A stretch of DNA of 64,000 nucleotides from Musa acuminata AAA Group (taxonomy: Eukaryota; Streptophyta; Magnoliopsida; Zingiberales; Musaceae): NCBI RefSeq assembly GCF_036884655.1, contig NC_088347.1:12446001-12510000 (forward strand), in the 5' to 3' direction. Position 1 is the first letter of the stretch. Every line of letters starts with the position of its first letter. Of this stretch, positions 45,101-57,204 are shown piece by piece. Below the pieces are notes generated by a model. It was not told the DNA's origin. It saw only the letters and a list, made by a program, of their open reading frames with translations, and made no database searches. A program made the position numbers and the translations under genes.

Positions 45101-45397
45101 CATATGTCTTGAGCATCCACTATCTAGATACCATCTCTTGCTCCTAGCTTGTGATGGTGTATGTTTCTACAAGAAGGGATTATTTTTAGGTACCCATTTT
45201 CTTTTGGGTGCCTTAAAAACTTGTTCATCATATTGCATAGAATTGATCATGGTTCCTTTAGGAACCCAAATTAGTTTGTTCGGACTAATTTTCTTGAATG
45301 GACATTTATAAGTTTTATGTCCATATTTGTAACAAAAGTTGCAATTGCTTTGGTGTCGAACATGTAAGACGGGGCCTTTAATAAAGGTGGTTGGATT
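42123..45397 (-). pseudogene. Sirevirus F pol (protease, integrase, RT, RNase H) and gag 3' end
   Basis: In reading order: Gag end with knuckle CNFCYKYGHKTYKCP; UAG at 45167-45169; then in the same frame KHTPSQ and RWYLDSGCSRHMTGD (protease). GAG-pre-integrase domain with HRRLGHTS. A frameshift lies near 44670. Integrase core: DLFGP, SDHGGEF and GVVERK are present. [53 protein letters not shown] at 43071-43073 sits just before YVDD (43056-43067). RNase H: AYADADFGG, STAEAEY; TAA at 42414-42416; end RKELGMLNCP. Three to four breaks, otherwise complete. Confidence 0.9.
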
Positions 45398-46984
45398 TGT
45401 TAGGATCGGAGCGGCACTAAGAGGGGGGGGGGGGTGAATTAGTACAGTGGTAAAGTGTGATAAACTTTTGACGATTTAAACACTTTCGAAAACTGCGTAC
45501 GATAAAAGTAATGTTTTCGTTTGAAACCGTTTCGATTGCATTTTAACTTGAAGAGATAAGTAAGACGGAGACAAAGAAGTAGAGCATTAAAGTGCAAATG
45601 GTTTGTAGTAATGTAATTGACAATAAGTAAATGCAAACCAGAAATCACGCCAATTTTACAGTGGTTCGGTCAAATGACCTACATCCACTTGCGAGGCCCC
45701 TCTTCGATGAGGCTCCCACCTTCCACTAGCAAATCTCTTGAGATGGAATGGCAAATACCCCTCTTACAACCTTTTACAAGTTGTTCACTCTCTTACAAAT
45801 TTTCAGCAAGAAAGAAGGAGGTGAACACTAGCAAATTGAAAACAAGGCTAGCAAAGACTTTTCTAAGACCTTTCTCTCAAACAATTGCTGCTCAAAAAGT
45901 TGTAATCTCAGCTGAGATTTGAGGGGTATTTATAGGCCTCAAGAAGATTCAAATTTGGGCTCCAAAATTTGAATTCTCTTTGGGTTCTCGATGCTGGCAG
46001 TGCCACCGCCTGTCACTGTCAGACATTGACAGTGCTGGGCGGTGCCACCGCCCAGCTCTCGGGTGCTAGGCGGTGCCACCGCCTAGGCCAATTCAGCTCA
46101 CTGGTTGGGCTCCAAACTTGGCCTAAACCAGTCCGAACTCGGGCCCAATTGGCCCCTACTTGGGTTATAAAATTAACACCTAATCCTAACCCTAATTAAC
46201 GTGCTAACTATGAATTTAAAGACATTTTCTAAGCTATTACAAAGTCCATAAGTCAAGACTTTTTCCAGCAAGCTTCCGTCCGACGGTTTTCCGATAAACT
46301 CTCGAAAACCATTATGCGGACTCCCGGCAAGCTCCTAGTCTTCACGATTTGATCTTGACGAGTTCCAACAAGCTTCTTCGGCAAGCTCCGATCTTTCTCG
46401 GCGAGCTCCGCGGACTTCCAACGAACCTTCCGGCGAGCTTCCGAAAAACCCTTCGGCAAGCTCCCTACTCATTCTCGGCTAGTTCCGACAGCATTCCCGA
46501 CGAACCTTCGGACTTCCGTCGAACTCTTGAACTCGCAATGAATCCTTCATGCTTGACTCCGAGACTTTGTTTTGCTTTATGTCTTCGTCGTTATCGTAGT
46601 TAATCCTGCACCCACAAGCTAAAACTCTACTCCGATCTAGACAATTATTACAACGCGAATTGACATTATGTTGCTCGGCACGTCATTGGTTGGCGCTTCG
46701 TCCGATTCTTCAGCACATCGTCCTCTCTTGCGGCTTGTTGCCCAATCGGTAGTTGACCTCTGCAACCCCGATATCCTTGGCGCAATTCTGCTCTCCTTGG
46801 CCCAATGCCCGACGTCCGAAGCGTTCAGCCATCCAATATCCTGACGTGTTCTCTTCCGGCGCAACATCAATTCCTCCTGCGTTAACTGTCTAATCCTGAT
46901 CGAGTAGACCTACATCACTCAAAATGTAGTTAAACATAAATATAATTATCAATTGGTTTTATCATCAAAATACGAGATTCAACA
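45398..46984 (-). repeat. Solo Sirevirus LTR inside F (1587 bp)
   Basis: TSD GGATT at 45393-45397 and 46985-46989; ends TGTTAGGATCGG and TTCAACA. There is no internal sequence, so an element was lost by LTR-LTR recombination. It carries the same long U3 block as B (46640-46900 complements 24195-24410). Palindromes are at 45990-46085. Taking it out leaves the Gag text continuous. Confidence 0.93.
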
Positions 46985-48254
46985 GGATTTTGGTGAGGAC
47001 TTCTCACAAATCCGATTCCACTTCTTTTAGGAACGTGACCCTTATTTGTAAGGATCATGTTCAAAGATTTGCTACCAACCTCGAATTTCTTCAAGGTGTC
47101 CTTAAGTAGCAAGTTCTCCTTTTGGAGAGATTCTAGATCATGGCATTTTATTCATGGAGCTAAACTATCATGATATTCAGTTTTTAATTTATCGATATCA
47201 CAAGTGAGACTATCATGCTCCTTTTTTAGCAATTTATATTTTCTACTAATTGTCTTACATTTATCAAATAACTCATGGAAAACATTTAACAATTCATGAT
47301 AAGGTAAATCTGCATCAATTAAATCTGTTACCTCATCTCCGATGGCCATTAGGGCGTAATGAGCAACTTGCTCAGTGTTGGACTCCTCTTCTTCGGACGC
47401 GCTTGAATCATCCCATGTTGCCTTGAGCGCCTTCTTCTTTGATGTTCTCTTTTTGGCTTGAGGACAATCGTTCTTGTAGTGTCCCAGTTTTTTGCATTCA
47501 TAGCAAATCACTGGGTCCTTCTTTTGTTCAAATTTATTTTTTGTATTATTTTTAAATTTATTCTTTCTTAAATATTTTTTAAATTTTTGAGTCAAAAGTG
47601 CAATGTCATTGTCACTGTCCTCATCACTTGATGAGCTTGACATATCATTTCGTAGGTCATTAGAGACCCAATGAGTTCTTCAAGAGGGAATGTTTTAAGG
47701 TCTTTGGCCTCTTGAATGGCCGTAACTTTTGGATCCCAACTTTTAGGGAGGAATCTTAAGATTTTAGTTACTAGTTCAAAGTTAGTAAAATCTTTACCAA
47801 GAGCTTTGAGTCCATTGATGACATCCGTAAACCGGGTGTACATGTCTCCGATGGACTCACTTGGTTTCATTCGGAAAAGTTCGTAAGAGTGCACAAGGAT
47901 ATTGATTTTGGACTCTTTCACTCGGCTAGTGCCTTCATGAGTGACCTCAAGAGTTCTCCAAATATCAAAAGCCGAATCACAAATTGAAATACGATTAAAT
48001 TCATTTTTATCTAGTGCACAAAATAAGGCATTAATAGCCTTTGCATTTAAAGCAAAAACCTTCTTTTCCGATTCATTCCATTCGCTCATCGGAAGAGAAG
48101 ATTTTTGAAATCTATTTTCAACAATAGTCCAAAGCTCGAAATCCATAGAAATGAGGAAGATCCGCATCCGAGTCTTCCAATAAGTATAATCCGACCCATT
48201 AAACAAGGGTGGACGTATGATAGAATGACCCTCATGCATGCCGGAGTAAGTCAT
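46985..48254 (-). pseudogene. Sirevirus F gag, split by frameshift and nonsense codon
   Basis: ATG 48254 (MTYSGMHEGHSIIRPPLFNG). Capsid region intact to TYEMICQAH, then a deletion of about 30 codons relative to D shifts frame; the next frame starts near 47643 (SSDEDSDNDIALLTQKF) and includes CYECKKLGHYKNDCP. A Cys codon became TGA near 47152-47154. The frame goes on through FEVGSKSLNMIL to the solo LTR. Confidence 0.87.
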
Positions 48255-48292
48255 CTCTCTTGGGTATTAAACCAAATATGAGAGTGAGCCTA

Positions 48293-48304
48293 GCTCTGAT
48301 ACCA
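48293..48304 (-). other. Sirevirus F primer binding site
   Basis: GCTCTGATACCA, complement of the iMet PBS, 2 nt from the 5' LTR. Confidence 0.9.
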
Positions 48305-48306
48305 AT

Positions 48307-49499
48307 TGTTAGGATCGGAGCGGAACTAAGAGGGGGGGGGGGTGAATTAGTGCAGCGGATTAAAACGTTGGTTTCGACAAATCTTTCGTACGATAAAAAT
48401 CGGAATCGGAAGTGCTTAACTTGAAAGCGTATTCACAAAGTTGTGCAGCAAATGTAATGAGGAAATAAAGTAAGTAAGAAGGTTTACAGAAATGTAAATA
48501 GCAGTAATGAAACGCAAACCAGAGATTACATCGTTTTTAAAGTGGTTCGGTCAAGTGACCTACATCCACTTGCGAGGCCCCTCTTCGATGAGGCTCCCAC
48601 CTTCCACTAGCAAATCTCTTGAAAGGGAAGGGTGAATACCCCTCTTACAACTTTTTACAAGCGGTTCACTCTCTTACAGATTTTCAGCAAGAAAGAAGGA
48701 GGTGAACACTAGCAAATTGAAAACAAGACTAGCTAAGACTTTTCTAAGGCCTTTCTCTCAAACAATTGTTGCTCAAAAAGTTGTAATCTCAGCTGAGATT
48801 TGAGGGGTATTTATAGGCCTCAAGAGGATTCAAATTTGGGCTCCAAAATTGGAATTCTCTTTGGGTTCCCGATGCTGGCGGTGCCACCGCCTGTCACTGT
48901 CAGACATTGACAGGGCTGGGCAGTGCCACCGCCCAGCCGAGGTGGTGCAACCGCCCAGTCTAGCGGTGCCACCGCTAGACCCTTCGATTCACTTATTGGG
49001 CTTCAAATTTAGCCCAAACCAAGTCTAATTTTGGGTCCAGTTGGCCCATAACCAGGATATAGGATTATCTCTTAATCCTAATCCTAATTACAAGTGAACT
49101 ACATAACAAAACACATCCTAAGCAAGTTTTCAACCACGAACGTCGAGTCTTGTTCCGGCGAGCTTTCCGACGAACTTCTTCCGATGGACTCTCAGCAAGC
49201 TCCCGAACTTGTGATGACTTTAATGAGTAGCGGAGCCTTCTCAGTGATCTCCATGAACCTCCAACGATCTCTTTGGCGAACTTCCGAAAATTTCGACAGG
49301 TTCCCGATTTCTTCTCGGTTGGTTCCAACAGCATCTCCGACGATTCTTCGGACTCTTAAACGTCCATCGAACTTGACTCCGGTATTCTTGCTTTATGTTT
49401 TCTGGTTATCGTAGTTACTCCTGCACACTTAACTCAATAATATGGATTAGATCAATTAACCCATCAATTGATTTTATCATCAAAATCCGAGATTCAACA
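48307..49499 (-). repeat. Sirevirus F 5' LTR (1193 bp)
   Basis: Ends TGTTAGG and TTCAACA. Very similar to the 3' LTR, but the palindrome array (48875-48975) has fewer units, accounting for most of the 51-bp length difference. Confidence 0.9.
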
Positions 49500-51550
49500 C
49501 TTGCCTTTTGAGAAATTATTTTCAATAAGAAAATAATTAAGTCTCTCACACCAAGCCCTTGGGGCTTGTTTTAAACCATAGAGAGCTTTAGTTAATTTAA
49601 ACATATGATTAGGGAGGCTATTATTTGCAAATCTGGGAGGTTGTTCAACATAAACTTCTTCGAAAATAAAGCCATTAAGAAAAGTGCTTTTGTCATCCAT
49701 TTGAAACAACTTAAAACTATTACTACTAGCATAGGCAAAGAGCATCCTTATGGCTTCTAATCGAGCCACAGGAGCGAAGGTTTCTTCGTAATCGATACCT
49801 TCTTCTTGGTTGAAACCTTTGGCTACTAATCTAGCCTTGTTTCTAACCATGATACCATATTCATCTTGCTTGTTTTTAAAGACCCATTTAATACCAATAA
49901 CTAAATGATCATTTGGTCTAGGAATAAGCTTCTACACCTCATTTCTCTCAAATTGATTTAACTCATCTTGCATTGTGATAATCCATGAATTATCTTTCAT
50001 GGCTTCGTCAATACATTTAGGTTCAATTTGGGAGAGAAAAGCGATGTTGGCACATAAATTTTTAAGAGAAGAACATGTTTGAACCCCCTTAGATGTGTCT
50101 CCTGAGATTAGCTCTTTAGGATGAGCATCTACATACTTCCAATCCTTGGGTAAGGATATTTCGGAAGTGGATGCATCTAAGTTGCTAGTTAGAGAAAGGG
50201 TTTCATTTAAATTCAAGGAATCAAAATTAATATCATCATCAAAATTATTTTTCCTGATTTCTAAAATCTCATTGAAAACAACATGAATGAATTGTTCTAT
50301 AATTAAAGTTCTTTTATTAAAGATACGAAATGCTTTAGAAATCGAAGAAAAACCAAGAAAAATTCTTTCATCGGACTTAGCATCAAACTTTCCTAAGGCA
50401 TCTTTTTCATTCAAGATAAAACACTTACATCTAAAAACTTTAAAATATGAAACATTAGGTTTTTTTGTTGTTCCACAACTTATAGAGAGTTTTGGTTAGT
50501 AAGGGTCTTACTAGAACTCTATTCAAAATATAGCATGCAGTGTTTACGGCTTCGACCCAAAAATATTTAGGTAGGCTATGTTCATTCAACATGGTTCTTA
50601 TCATTTCTTGTAAATTTTTATTTTTTCTTTCTACTACTCCATTTTTTTTAGGATTTCTTGGAGTATCTCAAGAAGTTGTGATTGTATCCATTCAATTTAC
50701 AAAATTCTTGGAAATCACGGTTTTTAAATTCACCACCGTGATCACTTCTAATTGATGAAATCATAGAACCCTTTTCATTTTGAACAAGTTTACAAAACTT
50801 GGTGAAATATCTAAAGCATTCATTTTTATGTTTTAAGAAATAGGTTCATGTGTATCTACTATAATCATCTACAATAACAAAGGCGTATTTGCTACCTCCT
50901 AGGCTTGATGTAGAGATTGGTCCAAATAAATCCATATGGATCAATTGCAAGGGTCTAGAGGTGCTTATTTGATTTTTAGATTTGAAGCTACCCTTAATTT
51001 ATTTTCCTAATTGACAAGCATCACACACATTATCTTTGATAAACTTGATATGAGGAATTCCTCTTATAAGTTCTTTGGATGAAATTTGAGTGATTAGTTT
51101 CATGCTAGCATGACCTAATCACCTATGCCAAAGCCAAGCATCGTCATTCAAAACCGAGTAACATATTTCATTGCAAAGATCATTGATATCAATGGTGTAT
51201 ACGTTATTTTATTTTAATGCAATCATAGATTTGTTTTTGTGTGATTTTTCAATGATGCAAGCATTAGATTCGAATTTGACAATATATCCTTTATCATCCA
51301 ATTGACTAATACTCAAGAGGTTATGTTTTAAACCATCAACTAACAAAACATCTTCAATAAAGAAGTTAGATTTGTTATCTATGGCTCCTTTCCCAATGAT
51401 TTTACCATTGTTGTTGTCTCCGAATGTGACATAGCCTTCGTCTATACTAGTGAGCTTAGAGAATTGAGATGGATCTCCAGTCATATGCCATGAGCATCCA
51501 CTATCAAGGTACCATCTCTTGCTCCTAACTTGTGATGGTATATGTTTCTA
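49500..51550 (-). pseudogene. Sirevirus E pol, N-terminal part (protease, integrase, RT start)
   Basis: UAG at 51548-51550, then in frame KHIPSQ, RWYLDSGCS and MTGDPSQF (protease and GAG-pre-integrase, to 51209). Integrase is scattered over several frames but SDHGGEF is readable near 50730-50750 and DLFGP near 50920. FDAKSDERIFLGFSS, then RT landmarks [44 protein letters not shown] up to the F insertion at 49499. Many stops and shifts; clearly dead. Confidence 0.83.
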
Positions 51551-53084
51551 CAATAAAGGATGATTTTTAGGTACCCACTTAATCTTGGGTACCTCAAAAA
51601 CTAATCTAAATTGTTTTTCATGTTACATGAAATTTATTTAATGGACAATGATAAGTTCTATATCCATATTTGCAACAAAAGTTACATTTGCTTTGGTGTG
51701 AAACATGCAAGATAGGACTTTTAATGAAGGTGGTTGGATTTTGGTGAGAACTTCTCGCAAATCCAATTCCACTTCGTTTAGGAACGTGACCCTCATTTGT
51801 AAGGATCATCTTCAAAGACTTGCTACCAACCTCGAATTTCTTCAAAGTGTCTTTAAGTAACAGTTCTCCTTTTGGAGAGTTTCTAGATCATGGCATTTCA
51901 TACATAGAGCTAAACTATCATTATGTTCAGTTTTTAATTTATCAAAATTACTAATATGAATGTCATGCTCCTTTTTCAATAATCTATATTTTCTACTAAT
52001 TATTTTGTATTCATCAAATAAGTCAAGAAAAGCAGTTAATAATTCATTAAATGATAAATTTGTATCAATTTAATTTGTTACCTCCTCTCCGATGGCTATT
52101 AGGGCGTAGTAAGCAACTTGCTCGGTGTTGAACTCCTCTTCTTCGGACGCGTTTGAGTCATCCCATGTTGCTTTGAGCGCCTTCTTCTTTGGTGTTCTCT
52201 TCTTAGCTTGGGGACAATCACTATTGTAGTGTCCCGACTTCTTGCATTCGTAGCAAATTACTTGGTCCTTTTTGGGTTCAAATTTATTTTTAGTGTCATT
52301 TTTTTAATTTATTTCTTTTAATGAATTTTTTTAATTTCCTTGTTAGAAGTGCTAAGTCATTGTCAAAGTCCTCATCACTTGAGTTTTCTCTCAAGTGGTC
52401 TTCTAGAGTTCTAAGTGTCATATCTTTCCTGTTCTTTGGAAGGATGTCTTCTTGCTCTTCATGAGCTTTACAAGTCATTTCGTAGGTTATTAATGACCTG
52501 ATTAATTCTTCAAGAGGGAAGTTGTTTAAATCTTTAGCCTCTTTAATAGCATTGACTTTAGGGTCCCAACTCTTTGGAAGGGATCTTAGAATTTTATTGA
52601 CAAGCTCAAAATCCAAAAAACTTTTACCGAGTCCTTTTAGACCATTGACGACATCCGTGAAACGGGTGTACAAGTCACCTTTGGTCTCGCTCGGTTTCAT
52701 TCGAAAAAGTTCATAAAAATGTATTAAAAGATTGATTTTTGACTCTTTCAATCTACTTTTGCCTTGGTGAGTCACTTCGAGTGTATGCCAAATATCAAAT
52801 GCAGTTTCACAAATCGAAACACGATTGAACTCGTTTTTATCAAGTGCACAAAATAAGGCATTCATAGCCTTTGCATTAAGAGCTAAAGTCTTCTTCTCCA
52901 ATTCATTCCAATTGATCATTGGAAGAGATGGCTTTGAAAATCCATTTTCAATAATATTCCAAAGTTCAAGATCCATGGAAATAAGGAAGATCCTCATTCG
53001 GGTCTTCCAATAGGTGTAGTCCGTCCCATTGAACTTGGGCGGACGTGTAATAGAGTGGCCCTCTTAGTTTTCGGCGTATGCCAT
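51551..53084 (-). pseudogene. Sirevirus E gag
   Basis: ATG 53084 (MAYAEN) followed by a TAA at codon 7, where C and D have Gln. Then TYWKTRMRIFLISMDLELWN, LNAKAMNALFCALDKNEFN, LPKSWDPKVNAIKEAKDL and EELIRSLITYEMTC. Frameshifts occur around 52290 and 51850. The knuckle is readable near 52225-52270, and the C-terminal knuckle CNFCCKYGYRTYHCP has Tyr in place of the knuckle His. Ends at the UAG preceding protease. Confidence 0.83.
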
Positions 53085-53134
53085 CTCTCTTGGGTTTTAA
53101 TCCGATTGAGAGTTAACCCCTTTCTGATACCAAT

Positions 53135-54699
53135 CCGAGAAGTCCAGAAGCTTGCCAAAGAAGCTCGTCGGAAGTTGCCAAGTGGATCGTCGCAAGTCCA
53201 GGAGTTTGCCGGAAGTCCGCAGGAGCATCACCGAGGGTTCATCGGATGATCGACAGAAGTTCGCCGGAAACTCGCCGGAAGAAGCGATTGACGCACCGGA
53301 GCAAGCTGTAGAAATTGTCTTAGGATTTATCGTAGTTAGCACTAATGATTAAGTTGAAAATGGGAGGTGATCTCATTAGCTTAATCTTGGGGCAATTGGG
53401 CCCTTGAAAAACCCAAATTGGGCTGAATGAATCAACCCATTCGGACCCTGGTTGCTGTGGGAGGTGCAACCGCCCAAGCCAGGAGGTAGCACCGCCTGGG
53501 CTAAGTCTCCCAGGGAGACTTGGCGGTGCAACCGCCCCAGCCAGGAGGTGCAACCGCCTGGGCTCAGTCTCCGAGTGAGACTGGGCGGTGCAACCTCTCC
53601 TGACAAGAGGTGGCACCGCCTGAGCTCAAGTTTCGAGCTCTGCCAGGCGGTGCAACTGCCCCAGTCAGGAGGTGCAACCGCCTGAGCTCGGTCTTCGAGC
53701 TCTAGCAGAGAGGTGCAACCGCCCCTGATAGAGGTGGCACTGCCCAGAGGCTCAGTCTTCGAGCTCTGCCAGGCGGTGCAACCGCCCTAGTCAGGAGGTG
53801 CAACCACCTGATCCCGGAATTCCGGGAATTGACAGTTTTGAGCTCCAAATTTGAACTGGGTTGGAGCCTATAAATACCCCACCCATTCAGCACTGAAAGG
53901 AGGAACTTACACTCGAAATCTTGATATCTTTTTGTGATTCTTAGAGCTCAAAACTGTTGTAAAGACCAAAAGTTCTCCTCCTTCTGTTCTTCAAAGTTTG
54001 AGTTGTAAAGAGAGGAGAGAAAACTTCTGTAAGGGTTGTCTCCTAAGCCCGTCAAAAGGAGTAAATCTATAAAAGGGTGGTTGGCCTTCGCCTATTGAAG
54101 GAAGGCCTCTAGTTGACGTCGGTGACCTCGTCGGTGGAGGAAGCCAAAAGTAGAGTAGGTCAAGATTGACCGAACCACTCTAAATCTTGGTTTGCATTTC
54201 CTTTGAGCATTTTACCTTCACTGCAAACTTCTCAATAGCTTACTGCCTTCTGCGATTTTACGAACGAGTTTCTAAGTTCAGAACTTTCCGAATCTACGTT
54301 TAGACTTAAATCGGCTTTTTTCGCACGATCATCATATTTCAATTTACGTTTACATTTTGATTTCAATCATAACTGTTTACTGCCTTCTGCGATCTTACGA
54401 ATAAGTTTCTAAGTTCAGAACTTTCTAAATATGCGTTTAGACGTAAATCGACTTTTATCGTACGAACGTCGCATTTTAGTTTGCGCTTGTATTCTGCTTT
54501 CCATCATAAACTACAAACTGCCTTCGTAGATCTACTTTCACATCATCTCGCTTAATCTCAAGTTAAAGTAATCTTCGAATCGACTTTCACATCGAAATCG
54601 TTTTTATCGAACGAACGCAGCTTTCGTTTTAATCGCTGAAAAATTTTCGCTGCACTAATTCACCCCCCCCCCCCCCTCTTAGTGCTCTTGATCATAACA
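53135..54699 (+). repeat. D 5' LTR, 5'-truncated (1565 bp)
   Basis: The left edge abuts the PBS of E. Palindrome-like array of GAGGTGCAACCGCC units at 53458-53810, TATA (CCTATAAATACCCC) near 53870, a run of about 14 C at 54663-54676, ending ATCATAACA. The PBS TGGTATCAGAGC is at 54702-54713. Confidence 0.88.
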
Positions 54700-54749
54700 A
54701 TTGGTATCAGAGCTCGGTTAACTCTCAAACGGATTAAAACCCAAGAGAG

Positions 54750-56333
54750 ATGGCTTACACCGGAAACCAAGAGGGCCATCCTATTACACATCCACCCATG
54801 TTTAATGGGACGGACTACACCTATTGGAAGACCCGAATGAGGATCTTTTTTATTTCTATGGACTTTGAACTTTGGAATCTTGTCGAGAATAGTTTTTCGA
54901 AGTCTTCTCTTCCAATGATCGATTGGAATGATTTGGAGAAGAAGGCTTTCGCTCTTAATGCAAAGGCTATGAATGCCTTATTTTGTGCACTTGATAAAAA
55001 CGAGTTTAATCGTGTTTCGATTTGTGAAACCACATTTGATATTTGGCATACACTCGAAGTGACTCATGAAGGCACAAGTAGAGTGAAAGAGTCAAAAATC
55101 AATCTTTTGTTACACTCTTTCGAACTTTTCTAGATGAAACCGAGTGAGACTATTGGCGACATGTTTACCCGTTTCACGGATGTCGTCAACGGTCTAAAAG
55201 GACTCGGAAAAAGTTTTTCAGATTTTGAGCTCGTAAATAAGATTCTAAGATCCCTTCCTAAGAGTTGGGATCCTAAAGTCACTGCTATTCAAGAGGCGAA
55301 AGATCTAAACAACTTCCCTCTTGAAGAACTAATTGGGTCATTAATGACCTACAAGATGACTTGCAAAGCTCATGAAGAGCAAGAAGACATCCTTCCAAAG
55401 AACAGGAAGGATATGACACTTAGAACTTTGGAAGACCACTTGAAAGAAAACTCAAGTGATGAGGACTGTGACGATGACTTGGCACTTCTAACAAGAAAAT
55501 TTAAAAAAATCATTAAAAGAAACAAGATTAAGAATGATACTAAAAATAAACTTGAACCCAAGAAGGACCAAGTTATTTGCTATGAGTGCAAAAAGCCGGG
55601 ACACTACAAGAGTGATTGTCCCCAAGCCAAAAAGAGAACAACAAAGAAGAAGGCGCTCAAAGCAACATGGGATGATTCGAACGCGTCCGAAGAAGAGGAG
55701 TCCAACACCGAGCAAGTTGCTCATTACGCTTTAATGGCCATCGGAGAGGAGGTAACAAATTTATTAGATGTAGATTTATCTTTCAATGAATTATTAAATG
55801 CCTTCCATAACTTATTTGATGAATGCAAGATTATCAATAGAAAATATAAATTGCTAAAAAAGGAGCATGATAGTCTTACTTGTGATTTTGATAAGTTAAA
55901 AACTGAATATCATGATAGTTTAGATCCATGCATCAAATGCCATGATCTAGAAACTCTCCAAAAAGAAAACTTGCTACTTAAAGACACCTTGAAGAAATTC
56001 GAGGTTGGTAGCAAGTCATTAAACATGATCCTTGCAAACAAGGGTCACGTTCCAAAAAGGAGTGGAATTGGATTTGTGAGAAGTTCTCACCAAAATCCAA
56101 CCACCTTCATAAAAGGCCCCATCTTACATGTTCAACACCAAACCAAATGCAACTTTTGTTTTAAACTTGGACACAATACGCACTATTGTCCATTCAAGAA
56201 AATTAGTCCAAACAAATTGATTTGGGTTCCTAAAGGAACCATGATAAATTCTATGCAACATGATAGACAATGTAGATCTATTTGTGAGGCACCCAAAAGC
56301 AAATGGGTACCTAAAAATTATCCCTTCCTGTAA
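54750..56333 (+). pseudogene. D gag, one in-frame TAG
   Basis: ATG 54750; TAG 55131-55133 shared with C; otherwise open for 528 codons to TAA 56331-56333. Translation differs from C at one visible residue (Val for Met in the SGIGF context). Two knuckles, CYECKKPGHYKSDCP and CNFCFKLGHNTHYCP, are separated by about 180 residues of Lys/Glu-rich, coiled-coil-like sequence. The stop lies at the same codon as the UAG in E and F, but pol is replaced by the aORF cassette. Confidence 0.88.
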
Positions 56334-57204
56334 AAACATTGAAAACATAAAAATTTTAGGCTGGAGCAAGAAATAATATTTTGCTCCTTGATTCTCGATA
56401 TTCATAACCCAAGATCCAAAAAGGAACTCGCAATGCTCTCTAGCCTAAATTACAGACGGAGATTATAAATTTAAAATCACAAATGCGACTTAGATACAAC
56501 CTTATTTGACTTTTCAGAATTAGAAACGTATGATTCCCAAATTCACATATCCCTTGGATTTTCGAACCCATCAATTTCATCCATTCATAACCTTCGAATC
56601 TAACTCTGTATCATGAAGTGACTAAGTCTGTCTTGAGCTTGCAAGACTTACCAACTTGAAGAAACTCTCACAAACATACGTACGACATTGAGAGTATGCA
56701 CGTTAAAAATCTATCTTGATCATGCAAAAGTCATTCTTACATAATTACGTAAGTAAAGTTGATTGCTCTGAATGAAAATTCTCCTCAAGATGGAAAAAAA
56801 GCTCTCAAATCAAATCACACTAATCAGAACAAGTGCTCACCGCCTGCAGGCGGTGGCACCGCCCCGGCTGGAGGTAGCACCTCTAGCTGTCACGTGTTGC
56901 AAGCGGTTGCACCGCTCCAGCCAGAGGTGCAACCGCCCGCAACTCTGCCCCTTTTTAACCCAAGCTAGGGCCGGCGGTGAAACCGACCGAAACTCACTTC
57001 CTTCCCTCCTCTACTCTCCCAAGCCTCCTCCATCTCCATTTCCCCCATCTTAGCATCCCAAATACCCCTCATTTCGAAGCAAAGCATCAACAATCCTTCC
57101 CTCTCTTGAAGATATCACTAAGATACTCTCTAAGAAGCCATTAAACTCTTTTTTTTTAATTCATTTACTCTTGCTCATCACTATTGTTCTAAACAGCAGT
57201 AGTT
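56334..57204 (+). promoter_or_regulatory. Palindrome block and leader upstream of the D aORF
   Basis: 56334-56820 is non-coding. From 56838 come CACCGCCTGCAGGCGGTGG, GGTAGCACC and GGTTGCACCGC units up to about 56940, then CCCCTTTTTAACCC where A has CCCTATAAAAACCC, the GGGCCGGCGGT block, and a C-rich leader to ATG 57205. The TATA box of A has decayed here. The layout mirrors the LTR promoter region; function is inferred. Confidence 0.45.

Larger units (their letters stand above)
39914..49499 (-). mobile_element. Sirevirus F: gag-pol copia element, nearly complete, inserted in E pol
   Basis: TSD CTTGC at 39909-39913 and 49500-49504. LTRs of 1244 and 1193 bp, PBS, gag, protease, integrase, RT, RNase H and PPT are all present, interrupted by a solo LTR at 45398-46984. 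No aORF follows pol. It has only a few stops, so it is the closest to an autonomous copy, but it is dead as it stands. Confidence 0.93.
27765..53134 (-). mobile_element. Sirevirus E: host copia element split by C and F, 5' LTR missing
   Basis: On the minus strand: 3' LTR 27765-29134, 3' untranslated part, pol end (38902-39908), rest of pol and gag (49500-53084), PBS complement CTGATACCAAT ending at 53134. C (30027-38300) and F (39914-49499) interrupt it, each with a perfect target duplication whose removal rejoins E. Just past the PBS, where the 5' LTR should be, D begins in opposite orientation. A right-hand target duplication cannot be checked; the left flank is GGTGG and GGTGG also occurs at 60416-60420. 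Confidence 0.88.
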
